A program made the translations under genes and the position numbers. This document shows positions 53,331 to 61,862 of a stretch of 64,000 bases of DNA, one piece after another; within the stretch, counting starts at the first letter, position 1, and each line of letters starts with the position of its first letter. The notes beneath the pieces were generated by a model that was not told the origin of the DNA, made no database searches, and saw only the letters and a list, made by a program, of their open reading frames with translations. This stretch comes from an uncultured Serinicoccus sp. (GTDB taxonomy: Bacteria > Actinomycetota > Actinomycetes > Actinomycetales > Dermatophilaceae). The stretch spans positions 310,001 through 374,000 of the forward strand of contig NZ_CANMUA010000001.1 of the NCBI RefSeq assembly GCF_947500995.1, written 5' to 3'.

Positions 53331-53606
53331 TCACCCGCTCCGGGTCTGGTCGGCGGGCTGTCGTCGGTCGCCGGCGGAGTCGGTGTCGTCGGTGTCGTCG
53401 GTGTCGTCCTCCCACCGCAGCAGGTCGCCGGGCTGGCACTGCAGGACCTGGCAGAGGGCTTCCAGGGTGGTGAAGCGGACCGCCTTGGCGCGGCCGTTCT
53501 TGAGGACCGCGAGGTTGGCCGGGGTGATGCCGACGCGTTCGGCGAGCGTCCCGACCGCCATCTTGCGCCGCGCGAGCATGACGTCGATGTCGACGACGAT
53601 GGGCAT
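53331..53606 (-). CDS. XRE-family (YozG-like) regulator
   Basis: 91 residues. A short HTH: MLARRKMAVGTLAERVGITP then ANLAVLKNGRAKAVRFTTLE and LCQVLQCQPGDLLRW, the classic YozG/Cro type. The acidic end DDTDDTDDTDS is coded by three exact 9-bp repeats (53379-53405), so its length may vary between strains. ATG shares one base with the DUF2975 stop (TGATG). The pairing with DUF2975 is widespread and the regulator usually represses the operon. Confidence 0.88.
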   Translation of the reverse strand: MPIVVDIDVMLARRKMAVGTLAERVGITPANLAVLKNGRAKAVRFTTLEALCQVLQCQPGDLLRWEDDTDDTDDTDSAGDRRQPADQTRSG

Positions 53607-54112
53607 CAGATGACCTCGTCGAGCTCGGACTGCAGCGAGCGGGCCTCGACGCCGAGCGAGATGGCCTGCGCGAGCAGCGTTTGCATGACGTAGACCAGCA
53701 GCGCGACGCCGCCGACGACCAGACCGGCCCCGCCGATGAGGCCCACCACGCCGGGGGCGACCGCATCCCCTTCGACGGCGTGGTTGGCGTTCCTGGCGAC
53801 GACGGCGAGCGCCAGGAGGAGCAGCGCACCGGTGCCGATGGCGCCGATGGCCACGTCCACCCAGCGGAACGCCGCAGGGCTGAAGACGGTGTGCCGCGAC
53901 ACCATGGTCAGCAGGCGCCAGACGCAGACACCGACGACCTGCAGCGTCAGCACCCCGAGCACGCCGATCACCGCGAGGCTGGTCCGGATCCCCGGAGGCG
54001 CGCCCTCCAGGTCCAGCCACAGCAGCGGCACGATCACCAGCTGCACGACGAGCGAGCCCAGCAGCGCCACGGCGATCACGCCCTGCAGCACCCGGACGAC
54101 CCAGCGGTCCAT
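53606..54112 (-). CDS. DUF2975 membrane protein
   Basis: 168 residues with four helices (GVIAVALLGSLVVQLVIVPL, IGVLGVLTLQVVGVCVWRLL, GAIGTGALLLLALAVV, GGAGLVVGGVALLVYVM) and the family segment HTVFSPAAFRWVD (about 73-85). Function unknown; always linked to a small XRE regulator. It heads the operon, with an AT-rich inverted repeat 35 bp upstream. Confidence 0.87.
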   Translation of the reverse strand: MDRWVVRVLQGVIAVALLGSLVVQLVIVPLLWLDLEGAPPGIRTSLAVIGVLGVLTLQVVGVCVWRLLTMVSRHTVFSPAAFRWVDVAIGAIGTGALLLLALAVVARNANHAVEGDAVAPGVVGLIGGAGLVVGGVALLVYVMQTLLAQAISLGVEARSLQSELDEVI

Positions 54113-54146
54113 GGTTCCTCCCAGATGTCGACCAACGAGAAGAATC

Positions 54147-54161
54147 TATCGCATATCGATA
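54147..54161. promoter_or_regulatory. Operator for DUF2975/XRE operon
   Basis: TATCG, five bases, CGATA in the most AT-rich stretch of the region (ATCTATCGCATATCGATAC). Its arm sequence and place fit an XRE operator overlapping the promoter. The 220-bp gap also has GTCCGT/ACGGAC near 54281; nothing else is seen there. Confidence 0.65.
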
Positions 54162-54332
54162 CAGCGGGCAAGGACGGACCCGCAGCCCTCATCCGTCGCA
54201 CCTGCACCAGCAGTCACACCGTGCGGAGAAGATGACGCATGCCGGAGATATACCGCGCGCCGGCAGACACGTCTCCGCAGTCCGTGACGGACGGGGCCTC
54301 CGGGAGAGGAGTGACCTGTCCGCGCTGGACCG

Positions 54333-55160
54333 TCAGCCCGCCGAGACCCGTTCCTCCGGCCGGCCGACGAAGGCCCGGTGGACCTGCTCGACCTCGGGCC
54401 CGAGGAAGCGCCGGGCGAGGTAGTGGAAGCCGTCCGGGTCGCCGGTGGTGAGCCACTGGTGCACCGGCACGTTGCCCTGGGCGGCGAGCAGCCCGCCGTC
54501 GGTGAGGACCCGGAAGAGGTCCGCCGCGGTCGCCGCGGCCGAGGAGACGAGCTGCACCTGCTCCCCCAGGACGTACTGCAGCGCCTGCGTGAGCAGCGGG
54601 TAGTGGGTGCACCCGAGGATGAGGGTGTCGATGTCGCGCTCCTGCAGCGGCGCGAGGTAGGCCTGCGCCACCTCGATGACCTCCGGCCCGCTGGTGACCC
54701 CCGCCTCGACGAGCTCGACGAAGCGCGGGCAGGGCTGGCTCGCCACCCGCACCGACGGCGGGGCGGCGACGAAGGAGTCGACGTAGGCCCGAGACTGGTG
54801 GGTCGCCGCAGTCGAGATGACGCCGATCTGGCCGTTGCGGGTCACGGCCATCGCCCGCCGGACGGCCGGCCGGATGACCTCGACGACGGGCACGGCATAC
54901 CGCTCGCGCGCGTCGGCGAGCACCGCGGCGGAGGCGCTGTTGCACGCGATGACCAGCGCCTTCACCCCGTGCTCGACGAGCCGGTCCAGGCACTCGAGGG
55001 AGAACTCGCGGACCTGCGCGATCGGCCGCGGCCCGTAGGGCGTGCGCGCGGTGTCGCCGAGGTAGAGCACCGACTCGTGCGGCAACTGGTCGAGGACCTC
55101 GCGCGCGACGGTCAGCCCGCCGAAGCCGGAGTCGAAGACCCCGATGGGCGCCTCGGTCAT
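54333..55160 (-). CDS. murI: Glutamate racemase
   Basis: 275 residues. FDSGFGGLTVAREVL (about 9-23), catalytic ALVIACNSASAA (Cys about 74) and LILGCTHYPLL (Cys about 184), with the general features of Asp/Glu racemases. Makes D-glutamate for peptidoglycan. It begins one base after the stop of the FAH gene. Actinobacterial order is often murI followed by a metallo-beta-lactamase and rph; here rph is 13 kb away. Confidence 0.94.
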   Translation of the reverse strand: MTEAPIGVFDSGFGGLTVAREVLDQLPHESVLYLGDTARTPYGPRPIAQVREFSLECLDRLVEHGVKALVIACNSASAAVLADARERYAVPVVEVIRPAVRRAMAVTRNGQIGVISTAATHQSRAYVDSFVAAPPSVRVASQPCPRFVELVEAGVTSGPEVIEVAQAYLAPLQERDIDTLILGCTHYPLLTQALQYVLGEQVQLVSSAAATAADLFRVLTDGGLLAAQGNVPVHQWLTTGDPDGFHYLARRFLGPEVEQVHRAFVGRPEERVSAG

Positions 55161-55161
55161 C

Positions 55162-55944
55162 TCAGAGGTCGTCGTCCGCCGCCACGAACGGGTTGGCGAG
55201 CGCCCCGATCCCCTCGACCTCGACCTCGCAGCGCTGCCCGGCCGTGATCGGCCCGACGCCGGCAGGGGTGCCGGTGAGGATGACGTCCCCGGGGAGCAGG
55301 GTGAAGGCCGCGGACGCGTGCGCGATGAGCTCGGGGATCCCGAAGTGCAGGTCGGCGGTCGTGCCGTCCTGGCGCAGCTCTCCGTCCACGGTCGAGCGCA
55401 CCGACAGGTCCGCGGTGTCCAGGTCGGTCTCGATCCAGGGTCCGAGCGGGGTGAACGTGTCCATCCCCTTGGCCCGCGCCCACTGCCCGTCGCCGCGCTG
55501 CAGGTCGCGCGCGGTGACGTCGTTGGCGCAGGTGTAGCCGAAGACCACCGAGCCCGCGTCCTGGGCCGGGACGTCCTTGCACATCCTCCCGATGACGACC
55601 GCGAGCTCGGCCTCGTAGGAGATCTCGGTCGCGAAGGACGGGATGACCACCGGGTCGCCGGGCCCGCAGACCGAGGTGTTGGGGATGAAGAACATCATCG
55701 GCTCGGCCGGCAGCTCGCTGCCCATCTCGCGCGCGTGGTCGGCGTAGTTGCGGCCGATGGCCACGACCTTGCTGCGCGGGATGACCGGCGCGAGCAGGCG
55801 CACGTCCGCGACGTCGAAGGTCTGCCCGGTCAGGTCGATCTTGGTATAGAGCGGGTCGCCGGAGATCTCGGCGATCCGCTCCCCGGCCCCGTCGACGAGG
55901 CCGAAGCGGGGGTCGTCACCGTCGGTGAAGCGGCAGATACGCAT
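55162..55944 (-). CDS. Fumarylacetoacetate hydrolase-family protein
   Basis: 260 residues. Metal ligands seen as E in SFATEISYEAELAVVIG (about 109-125) and D in GYTCANDVTARDLQ; substrate loop KVVAIGRNYADHAREMG (about 64-80), end GDVILTGTPAGVGP. The family includes FAA hydrolase, acylpyruvases and 5-oxopent-3-ene decarboxylases; acylpyruvase/oxaloacetate decarboxylase activity is common for this short form. Start at ATG 55944 with TACCCT six bases upstream. Operon with murI. Confidence 0.87.
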   Translation of the reverse strand: MRICRFTDGDDPRFGLVDGAGERIAEISGDPLYTKIDLTGQTFDVADVRLLAPVIPRSKVVAIGRNYADHAREMGSELPAEPMMFFIPNTSVCGPGDPVVIPSFATEISYEAELAVVIGRMCKDVPAQDAGSVVFGYTCANDVTARDLQRGDGQWARAKGMDTFTPLGPWIETDLDTADLSVRSTVDGELRQDGTTADLHFGIPELIAHASAAFTLLPGDVILTGTPAGVGPITAGQRCEVEVEGIGALANPFVAADDDL

Positions 55945-55950
55945 GGCGCC

Positions 55951-55956
55951 AGGGTA
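55951..55956 (-). promoter_or_regulatory. Candidate leaderless -10 element, FAH gene
   Basis: TACCCT in GCATACCCTGG, 6 nt before the ATG at 55944. Confidence 0.5.
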
Positions 55957-56031
55957 TGCCGTGCCCCCCACCTCGTCCGAAGTGGACATCGGCTTCCGGG
56001 CCTCGGCCCCCGGAAGACGATGCCCAGGACG

Positions 56032-56367
56032 TCAGTGGGCGCCGCCCGAGGTGAGCTTGAGACCGACGATCCCGGCGATGATCGCGACCAGGCACAGCAC
56101 GCGCGCGACCGTGGCCGGCTCCCCCAGCGCGACGATGCCGTAGGCCGCGGTGCCCACGACGCCGATCCCGACCCACACGGCATACCCGGTGCCGAGCGGG
56201 ATCGTGCGCAGCGACCACCCCAGGCCGGCCATGCTGAGGGCCAGGGCCACCCCGAAGACGACGCTCGGCCACAGGCGGGTGAACCCCTCGGAGCGGGTGA
56301 GCGCCCCGGCCCACACGGCCTCGAGGACGCCGGAGACGACGAGAACGATCCATGACAGCGCAACCAT
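56032..56367 (-). CDS. gdx: Small multidrug resistance protein, guanidinium exporter (Gdx/SugE)
   Basis: 111 residues with four helices. SWIVLVVSGVLEAVWAGALT carries the membrane glutamate (E15 region) and the W of the Gdx motif; PLGTGYAVWVGIGVVGTAAY is the family signature (about 65-84). SugE-type proteins exchange guanidinium for protons. A guanidine-III riboswitch lies directly upstream, which supports guanidinium rather than general drugs as the substrate. ATG 56367 follows AGGGAGG. Confidence 0.9.
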   Translation of the reverse strand: MVALSWIVLVVSGVLEAVWAGALTRSEGFTRLWPSVVFGVALALSMAGLGWSLRTIPLGTGYAVWVGIGVVGTAAYGIVALGEPATVARVLCLVAIIAGIVGLKLTSGGAH

Positions 56368-56385
56368 GATGACGCCCTCCCTGGG

Positions 56386-56433
56386 GCGTGCCACGTCGTC
56401 GTCGGTGCCGGGTACGACGTGCCTCGTCCGGGG
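56386..56433 (-). promoter_or_regulatory. Guanidine-III (ykkC-III) riboswitch
   Basis: Minus strand reads CCGGACGAGG, CACGTCGTACCCGG, then ACGACGTG. CCGG (56428-56431) pairs with CCGG (56408-56411) and CACGTCGT (56414-56421) with ACGACGTG (56392-56399), an H-type pseudoknot as in ykkC-III RNAs. Next, ACGCCC (56384-56389) can pair with GGGCGT (56372-56377) and hold most of the Shine-Dalgarno AGGGAGG in its loop, giving translational control. Confidence 0.85.
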
Positions 56434-56526
56434 ATCCGCCCCTGCCGGGCGGCCACCTCCAGGTTCTCACAGGCGGGGCGCCCGGGCCAGCCTCGCGGCA
56501 GGCGCCGGGGCGGGGGCGAGCGCGGT

Positions 56527-56532
56527 TAGGCT
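56527..56532 (+). promoter_or_regulatory. Candidate leaderless -10 element
   Basis: TAGGCT 8 nt before GTG 56541. Confidence 0.45.
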
Positions 56533-56540
56533 TGCTGGTC

Positions 56541-57428
56541 GTGCAGACCCCGGCGACCGTTCTCAAGGTGCTCGACGCACCGGTATGGCGCGCCCGCGCC
56601 GCCGCGCACGCGCGCACCGTCGAGGCGCTCACCGCGGACCGGTTGGCACGCCGGGTCGAGGGGCGCACGCACCCGGTCGACGACTTCCTGTGGGAGTACT
56701 ACGCCTTCCGCCCCGCACAGCTCGCCCGCTGGCACCCCGGGCCGGGCGTCGGCCTGGCGGACGGGCACGAGCGCGAGGGGTGGAGCGGCTACCTCGTCGA
56801 CGGGGCGGGCACGGCATACCTCGACCTAGAGCGGTTCGTGCAGCGGCGTGGACGCACCGTCGCCTTCGTCCGTGACCTGCTGCGTGCCACGCTGTCGCGG
56901 CCCGGCAGGTTCGGCTGCTTCGGGCTGCACGAGTGGGCGATGGTCTACCGGGCCGACCGCGAGGACGTGCGCCACGACTGGCCGTTGCGGCTCGGCGCCG
57001 AGGGCACCGACGCGGTCGTCGAGAGCCACCAGGTCGCCTGCTCGCACTTCGACGCCCACCGGTTCTTCACCCCCGAGGCCGCGCCGCGCAACACGCTGCG
57101 ACCGACCAGGGAGGGCCAGCTCGACCTCGAGCAGCCGGGGTGCCTGCACGCGGGGATGGACCTCTACAAGTGGTGCTTCAAGCTCGCTCCGGCGGTGCCG
57201 AGCGACCTGACGCTGGAGGCCTTCCACCTGGCCCGCGACATCCGCGAGCTGGACATGCGCGCCGCCCCCTACGACCTGCGCGACCTCGGCTACGAGCCGG
57301 TGCGCATCGAGACGACGGAGGGCAAGCGGGAGTACGCCGAGGCCCAGCGCGCGTTCTCCCGCCGCTCCAACGCGCTGCGCCGACGGCTGCTGGAGGTGCT
57401 CGACCCGCTGGCTCAGACCAGCTGGTAG
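56541..57428 (+). CDS. Conserved actinobacterial protein (labelled 3-methyladenine DNA glycosylase)
   Basis: 295 residues, GTG start. [20 protein letters not shown] (about 53-72, in part), [13 protein letters not shown] (about 126-138), [18 protein letters not shown] and [17 protein letters not shown] (about 205-221) are strongly conserved in actinobacteria. Homologues are labelled 3-methyladenine DNA glycosylase in databases, but I see no HhH-GPD or AlkD motif, so the activity is unproven. The invariant H, D, W and C residues suggest an enzyme. The 3' end overlaps convergent ilvE by 16 bp. Confidence 0.75.
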   Translation: MQTPATVLKVLDAPVWRARAAAHARTVEALTADRLARRVEGRTHPVDDFLWEYYAFRPAQLARWHPGPGVGLADGHEREGWSGYLVDGAGTAYLDLERFVQRRGRTVAFVRDLLRATLSRPGRFGCFGLHEWAMVYRADREDVRHDWPLRLGAEGTDAVVESHQVACSHFDAHRFFTPEAAPRNTLRPTREGQLDLEQPGCLHAGMDLYKWCFKLAPAVPSDLTLEAFHLARDIRELDMRAAPYDLRDLGYEPVRIETTEGKREYAEAQRAFSRRSNALRRRLLEVLDPLAQTSW

Positions 57429-58513
57429 AGCCAGCCGTGGCGGTCCTCGGCCCGGCCGTACTGGATGTCGAGCAGCTCGGAGCGCAGGTCCTCGGTGACC
57501 TTGTGCTCGTCCGGCATCTCGAGCTCCCCGCCGCTCCACGCGAGCCGGCCGACGGGGGTGATGACGGCCGCGGTGCCGCAGGCGAACACCTCGGTGATCT
57601 CGCCGGAGGCCACCCCGTCGCGCCACTCGTCGATGGTGAAGCGGCGCTCCTCGACCTGGTGGCCGCGCTCGCGCAGCAGGTCGAGCAGGGAGGAGCGGGT
57701 CACGCCGGGCAGGATCGTGCCGGTCAGCTCGGGGGTGACCACCCGACCGTCGGCATACAGGAAGAAGAGGTTCATGCCGCCCAGCTCCTCGACGAACCGG
57801 TGCTCGACCGCGTCGAGGAACACGACCTGGTCGCACCCGTGCTCGATGCCCTCGGCCTGGCTGGCCAGCGACGCCGCGTAGTTGCCGCCGCACTTCGCCG
57901 CGCCGGTGCCGCCGGCGGCCGCGCGGACGTACTGGTCGCTGACCCACAGGCTGACCGGCTCGAGCCCGCCCGGGAAGTAGGAGCCGGCCGGGGAGGCGAT
58001 GACGCTGAAGAGGTAGCGGTTGCTCGGGCGCACCCCCAGCGCCTCCTCCGTGGCGATCATGAAGGGCCGCAGGTAGAGCGACATCTCACCGGCGTCCGCG
58101 GGCGGCACCCACCCCTGGTCGAGGGTGACGAGCTCCTTGATCGCGTCGAGGAACAGCGTCGGCGGCAGCTCGGGCATGGCCAGACGACGGGCCGAGCTGT
58201 TGAAGCGCTCGGCGTTGCGCTCGGGGCGGAAGGTCCAGACCGTGCCGTCCGCGTGGCGGTAGGCCTTCATGCCCTCGAAGATCTCCTGGGCGTAGTGGAA
58301 CACCGCGGCGGAGGGGTCGAGCGGGATGGGGCCGTAGGGCACCACCCGCGCGTCGTGCCACCCCTGCTCCTTGTCCCACTCCACCATCACCATGTGGTCG
58401 GTGAAGATGCTGCCGAAGCCGGGGTTGGCGAGCAGCTGGGCGATCTGCTCGGGGCCGCGGCGCTCGGGCGCCTCGGTGACGGCGAAGGAGGTGGACGTCG
58501 CTGTCTGGCTCAT
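57413..58513 (-). CDS. ilvE: Branched-chain amino acid aminotransferase
   Basis: 366 residues, the long actinobacterial/eukaryotic type. PLP lysine in [12 protein letters not shown] (about 205), [15 protein letters not shown] (about 75-89), [25 protein letters not shown] and [12 protein letters not shown] (about 313-324). Interconverts Leu/Ile/Val with 2-oxo acids in the cytosol. ATG 58513; TACGCT six bases upstream suggests a leaderless mRNA. The stop overlaps the 3' end of the convergent gene. Confidence 0.94.
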   Translation of the reverse strand: MSQTATSTSFAVTEAPERRGPEQIAQLLANPGFGSIFTDHMVMVEWDKEQGWHDARVVPYGPIPLDPSAAVFHYAQEIFEGMKAYRHADGTVWTFRPERNAERFNSSARRLAMPELPPTLFLDAIKELVTLDQGWVPPADAGEMSLYLRPFMIATEEALGVRPSNRYLFSVIASPAGSYFPGGLEPVSLWVSDQYVRAAAGGTGAAKCGGNYAASLASQAEGIEHGCDQVVFLDAVEHRFVEELGGMNLFFLYADGRVVTPELTGTILPGVTRSSLLDLLRERGHQVEERRFTIDEWRDGVASGEITEVFACGTAAVITPVGRLAWSGGELEMPDEHKVTEDLRSELLDIQYGRAEDRHGWLYQLV

Positions 58514-58519
58514 GGCCGC

Positions 58520-58525
58520 AGCGTA
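58520..58525 (-). promoter_or_regulatory. Candidate leaderless -10 element, ilvE
   Basis: TACGCT 6 nt before the ATG at 58513. Confidence 0.45.
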
Positions 58526-58684
58526 GCCGCCTGACGCCTCGTCACCGCCAGGGGTGGACCTGACGTCGTGGCAAGGACGAGGGGTATGCAGCGGCGCGCC
58601 GGCGCGAGCACGAGCACGAGCACAGAGTGGAGGCGGACCCGCGTGCCTGTGGGCCGGACGCGGGTGTGGACGGCGTGGCGCTGT

Positions 58685-58704
58685 TCGAACACGTGTGCTA
58701 ATAT
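58685..58704 (+). promoter_or_regulatory. Probable LexA (SOS) box overlapping -10
   Basis: TCGAAC, ACGT, GTGCTA (58685-58700): the left half matches the actinobacterial SOS box TCGAACn4GTTCGA exactly, the right half in 4 of 6 bases. It overlaps a strong -10, TAATAT (58699-58704), 35 bp before the DUF222 gene. Confidence 0.6.
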
Positions 58705-58738
58705 GGGTCAACGACACATCACCGGGGGGTGAGGGGTA

Positions 58739-60859
58739 GTGAGCACGACGGAGGCCGAGGGGCGACCGAGACCTGACGAGGGGTCGGGTGGCGGTTCGGG
58801 CCTGGCGACGCTGGACGACGAGCAGCTGCTCGCCCTGACCCGCCGCGCCGCCTCCGGGACCACCGACCTCAGCCCTGAGGACTGCCTCGAGACGATCGAG
58901 GCCCTGCACCTGCTGTCCCGCCGGCTGGAGGGGATCCGGCTGCACGCCACCCGCGAGCTGGCGGCCCGGACCGGCGAGGAGCTCCTGGCGCGGCAGGACG
59001 TGGCCGATCCCGCCGAGCTGTCCCGGACCGCGCGGGACCGGTGGCGAGCCCGGGCGAAGTCGGTGACGGCGACCGAGATCTCCGTGCTCACCGGCATGGG
59101 CCGCGGGGCGGCGCGGCAGCTGGTGGCCGTGGCCCTCGCCCCCGTCAGCACGGCTGGTCCGGTGCGTGATGCCCTGGCGGCGGGCGTGGCGACGTGGGCG
59201 CAGGTGGAGCACTTCTGGCGCAAGGCGTCCCAGCTGCCGCACGAGCAGGCGGGGACCGTCTCGCAGGCGCTCTTCACGACCACACGGAGCCGGCCCAGGG
59301 AAGGCGCGGGAGCTGAGGACCAGAGTTCCGGGGACGGGGAACAGGCAGCGGGTCAGGCCGACGACGACCCGGGCGCGGCAGCGCTCGACGTCGCCGTGGA
59401 GCGCCTGGACCCCGAGGGCAGCCTGACCGACACACCGTGGCACGCCCAACAGTTCGTGCAGGCGGTCCAGCGGGAGGTCACCCGAGCCCGGGCGAGGGAC
59501 CCGGAGGCCGAGGCGGCGGAGCGTGCGCAGCACCACCGCGCCCGGACCGCCTACGGCCTCGTCGACGACGACGGCACCGGTCAGATCGTCATCACCGGCG
59601 ACGCCGTCTCGACCTCGGCGTGCCTCGACCGCCTCTACGTCCTGGCCAGGCGGGCGCGGGCTGCGGGCGACGAACGCTCCGAGAGCCAGCTGCGCTCCGA
59701 CCTGGCCACAGCCCTGCTGCTGCACGGCACGCTGCCCCTGCCCGCCGGCCTGCGACCAGGCCCGGGCACTCCCTCGTCGGAGACCACCGTCGACGCACCG
59801 GCTCGGCCCACGACCGGCTGCTCCACGACGCCGGACGAGTTGGCCGATCTGGTCACACCCGACGACATCTCCTCCCTGGCGCAGATCCTGGCCGGGGCCC
59901 CCAGCTGCGAGCTGCAGGTCGTCGTTCCTTGGACGACGCTCATCCCGGGCACGAGCACGGGCACGGGCACGGCCACGGGCATGGGCTCGGCAGGCTCGGG
60001 GCCAGCAGACCCTCCCCTGCCCCCCGGCGTGAGTCGGGTGGTGGGCCGGGCCCCCCACTTCCTGACGCCGCAGGCGACCCGTGACCTCCTCAGGACGCCG
60101 GGGACGACGATGCACCGGCTGCTGACCGATCCGCGCGACGGCCGCTGCGTCGAGCGCTCGGTCGCGAGGTACCGGCCCGATGCGGCGATGAGGGCCCAGG
60201 TGCGGGCCGCCGACCTGCTGTCGCGCGCACCGGACGGCACCCTGCCGGTGCGGGACGCCCAGCTGGACCACGTCACCGAGTACCTCCTGGGCGGCGCGAC
60301 CGCGGAGACCAACCTGCAGGGCGTCGACACCGTCTTCCACGCCCTCAAGACGCAGAAGTTCTGGGACGCCGAGATCGACGCCACCCGCACCGTCACCTGG
60401 ACGTCGTTGTTCGGGCGGAGCTACCGCACCCGCCCGCACGACTACCGGCAGTACCTCGGCTACCCCGAGCCCGGTTCCACCAGTGCTACGAGCACCTCGG
60501 GGTCCGGGGCGCCCAGCGTGGCCGAGCGCCGGCACCTCGCCTCACTGCTCGTGTATGCCGCACTCGCGCACCGAGCCGTCCGGGGCCGCCTGGAGGCTCC
60601 GGACGACGACCCGGACAGCGACAGCCACCTCCTCGACGACGGTCACCGCGCCGTCTGGGTCAGGCATACCCGGCAGCGCGACGGCCGCCGGGTCACCGGA
60701 GCTCGACCCGGCACGCCCAGCCCCGACCGGCTCCTGCGTACCCCTCACGGCGCCGTGCTGAGGTCCGCCCACTGGACCGACCCGTTCACCCGCCCCGCCC
60801 CCGAGAGCGGCGCCCGGCCGCCGGTCCGCGAGGACGAGGACGATGCACCGCCGTTCTGA
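58739..60859 (+). CDS. DUF222/HNH-family (13E12-like) protein
   Basis: 706 residues, GTG start after a G-rich run. Residues 20-180 are DUF222 helices ([20 protein letters not shown]); a disordered acidic part follows (180-235), then more DUF222 ([38 protein letters not shown]) and an HNH-like end near 475-560 ([30 protein letters not shown]). D-H and one later H are kept, but the zinc cysteines of usual family members are absent. Linkers hold GC-rich 6-bp repeats coding ST/GT runs (59950-59984). Mycobacterial 13E12 relatives are LexA-regulated; role unknown, DNA processing likely. Confidence 0.82.
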   Translation: MSTTEAEGRPRPDEGSGGGSGLATLDDEQLLALTRRAASGTTDLSPEDCLETIEALHLLSRRLEGIRLHATRELAARTGEELLARQDVADPAELSRTARDRWRARAKSVTATEISVLTGMGRGAARQLVAVALAPVSTAGPVRDALAAGVATWAQVEHFWRKASQLPHEQAGTVSQALFTTTRSRPREGAGAEDQSSGDGEQAAGQADDDPGAAALDVAVERLDPEGSLTDTPWHAQQFVQAVQREVTRARARDPEAEAAERAQHHRARTAYGLVDDDGTGQIVITGDAVSTSACLDRLYVLARRARAAGDERSESQLRSDLATALLLHGTLPLPAGLRPGPGTPSSETTVDAPARPTTGCSTTPDELADLVTPDDISSLAQILAGAPSCELQVVVPWTTLIPGTSTGTGTATGMGSAGSGPADPPLPPGVSRVVGRAPHFLTPQATRDLLRTPGTTMHRLLTDPRDGRCVERSVARYRPDAAMRAQVRAADLLSRAPDGTLPVRDAQLDHVTEYLLGGATAETNLQGVDTVFHALKTQKFWDAEIDATRTVTWTSLFGRSYRTRPHDYRQYLGYPEPGSTSATSTSGSGAPSVAERRHLASLLVYAALAHRAVRGRLEAPDDDPDSDSHLLDDGHRAVWVRHTRQRDGRRVTGARPGTPSPDRLLRTPHGAVLRSAHWTDPFTRPAPESGARPPVREDEDDAPPF

Positions 60860-60873
60860 GCTCGACCGATCCA

Positions 60874-60960
60874 CCCGCTCGCCGCCCGTGCCCACGCTCC
60901 CACCCGGTCGCCGCCCGTGGCCACGCTCCCACCCGGTCGCCGCCCGTGGCCACGCGTCCA
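60874..60960 (+). repeat. Three tandem 29-bp repeats
   Basis: Units at 60874, 60903 and 60932 contain CCCGGTCGCCGCCCGTGG then CCACGCTCCCA, followed by a partial copy. They fill the gap between the HNH gene stop and the promoter of the KARI-like gene. No spacers. Confidence 0.9.
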
Positions 60961-60968
60961 CCGGTCGA

Positions 60969-60974
60969 TAGGCT
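60969..60974 (+). promoter_or_regulatory. Candidate leaderless -10 element, KARI-like gene
   Basis: TAGGCT 6 nt before GTG 60981, directly after the 29-bp repeats. Confidence 0.5.
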
Positions 60975-60980
60975 GTCGAC

Positions 60981-61847
60981 GTGAGCACCCTGGACCCGAG
61001 CAGCGCCGATCTGACCCTGCTGCAGGACCGCCAGGTGGCGGTCCTGGGCTTCGACGCCATGGGCGCCGCGCACGCGCTCAACCTGCGCGACAGCGGCGTG
61101 GACGTCTGGGTGGGCACGGACCCCGACAGCCGGCTCGCGGCCCGCGCGGAGCTCGAAGGGCTGCCCGTGTCGCCGCCGGAGGAGGCCGTCGGGCGCTGCG
61201 ACATCATCCTCGTCCCGGGCACCGGCCGGGGCGAGAACGATCCCCGCCGGGTGACCGCCCTGGTCGAGGACCACACGGAGCCCGGCGATCTCGTCATCGT
61301 CACCAGCGCCACCGCCGTCCGCGAGGGCCGGCTCACCGTCCCCGAGGGCGTGGACCTGGCCATGCTGCGCAGCATCGGCAGCGGCGAGCGGGTGCGCGAG
61401 GAGTACCTCGACGGTCGCGGCTGCCCCGCCCTCGTCGCGGTCGCCCACGACCGCAGCGGCGCCGCCTGGGCGACGCTCACGGCATACGCGGCGGCGATGG
61501 GGGCCCTGCGCTCCGGTGCCGTCGTCACGACCGTCGAGCACGAGAGCACGGCCATGGCGACCGCGCGCGACCGCATCCAGGTGCCGCTGCAGAAGGCCCT
61601 GGAGACCACCTTCGAGGACCTGGTGGGCCGTGGCGTGGAGCCCGAGGTCGCCTACGTCGCCCTGGTGCACGAGCTCAAGACCCAGGTCGACCAGATCTAC
61701 GCGGCGGGTTTCGCCACCCAGCACGGGCCGTCCGGCCAGGCGGGGGGCGACCCTGCGGCGAGCAGCCGTCGCGAGGCGGCGGCCGGAGCCCACGCCCTGG
61801 AGCACGCAGGACGCCAGGTCCGCGCCATGACGAGCTGGCTGCGCTGA
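60981..61847 (+). CDS. Ketol-acid reductoisomerase-like protein lacking catalytic residues
   Basis: 288 residues (class I KARI has about 330-340). Both KARI domains can be aligned: VAVLGFDAMGAAHALNLRDS (about 19-38), SGERVREEYLDGRGCPALVA, and YVALVHELKTQVDQIYAAG (about 222-240). Changes at key places: the dinucleotide loop GYGSQG is GFDAMG; in the metal motif ETDLFGE the Asp and Glu positions are M192 and R196; the ECLHE first Glu is A227, with only E231 kept. It should not catalyse the normal Mg-dependent reaction. The C-terminus is alanine-rich. It may bind a cofactor or regulate branched-chain synthesis; ilvE is 2.5 kb upstream. Confidence 0.8.
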   Translation: MSTLDPSSADLTLLQDRQVAVLGFDAMGAAHALNLRDSGVDVWVGTDPDSRLAARAELEGLPVSPPEEAVGRCDIILVPGTGRGENDPRRVTALVEDHTEPGDLVIVTSATAVREGRLTVPEGVDLAMLRSIGSGERVREEYLDGRGCPALVAVAHDRSGAAWATLTAYAAAMGALRSGAVVTTVEHESTAMATARDRIQVPLQKALETTFEDLVGRGVEPEVAYVALVHELKTQVDQIYAAGFATQHGPSGQAGGDPAASSRREAAAGAHALEHAGRQVRAMTSWLR

Positions 61848-61862
61848 CCCGAGCCCGCCCGC

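Noticed and set aside
58514-60535. N-terminal extension of ilvE across the DUF222 gene
   Set aside because: Only an open frame. The aminotransferase begins at ATG 58513 as in the family, with a -10 just upstream.
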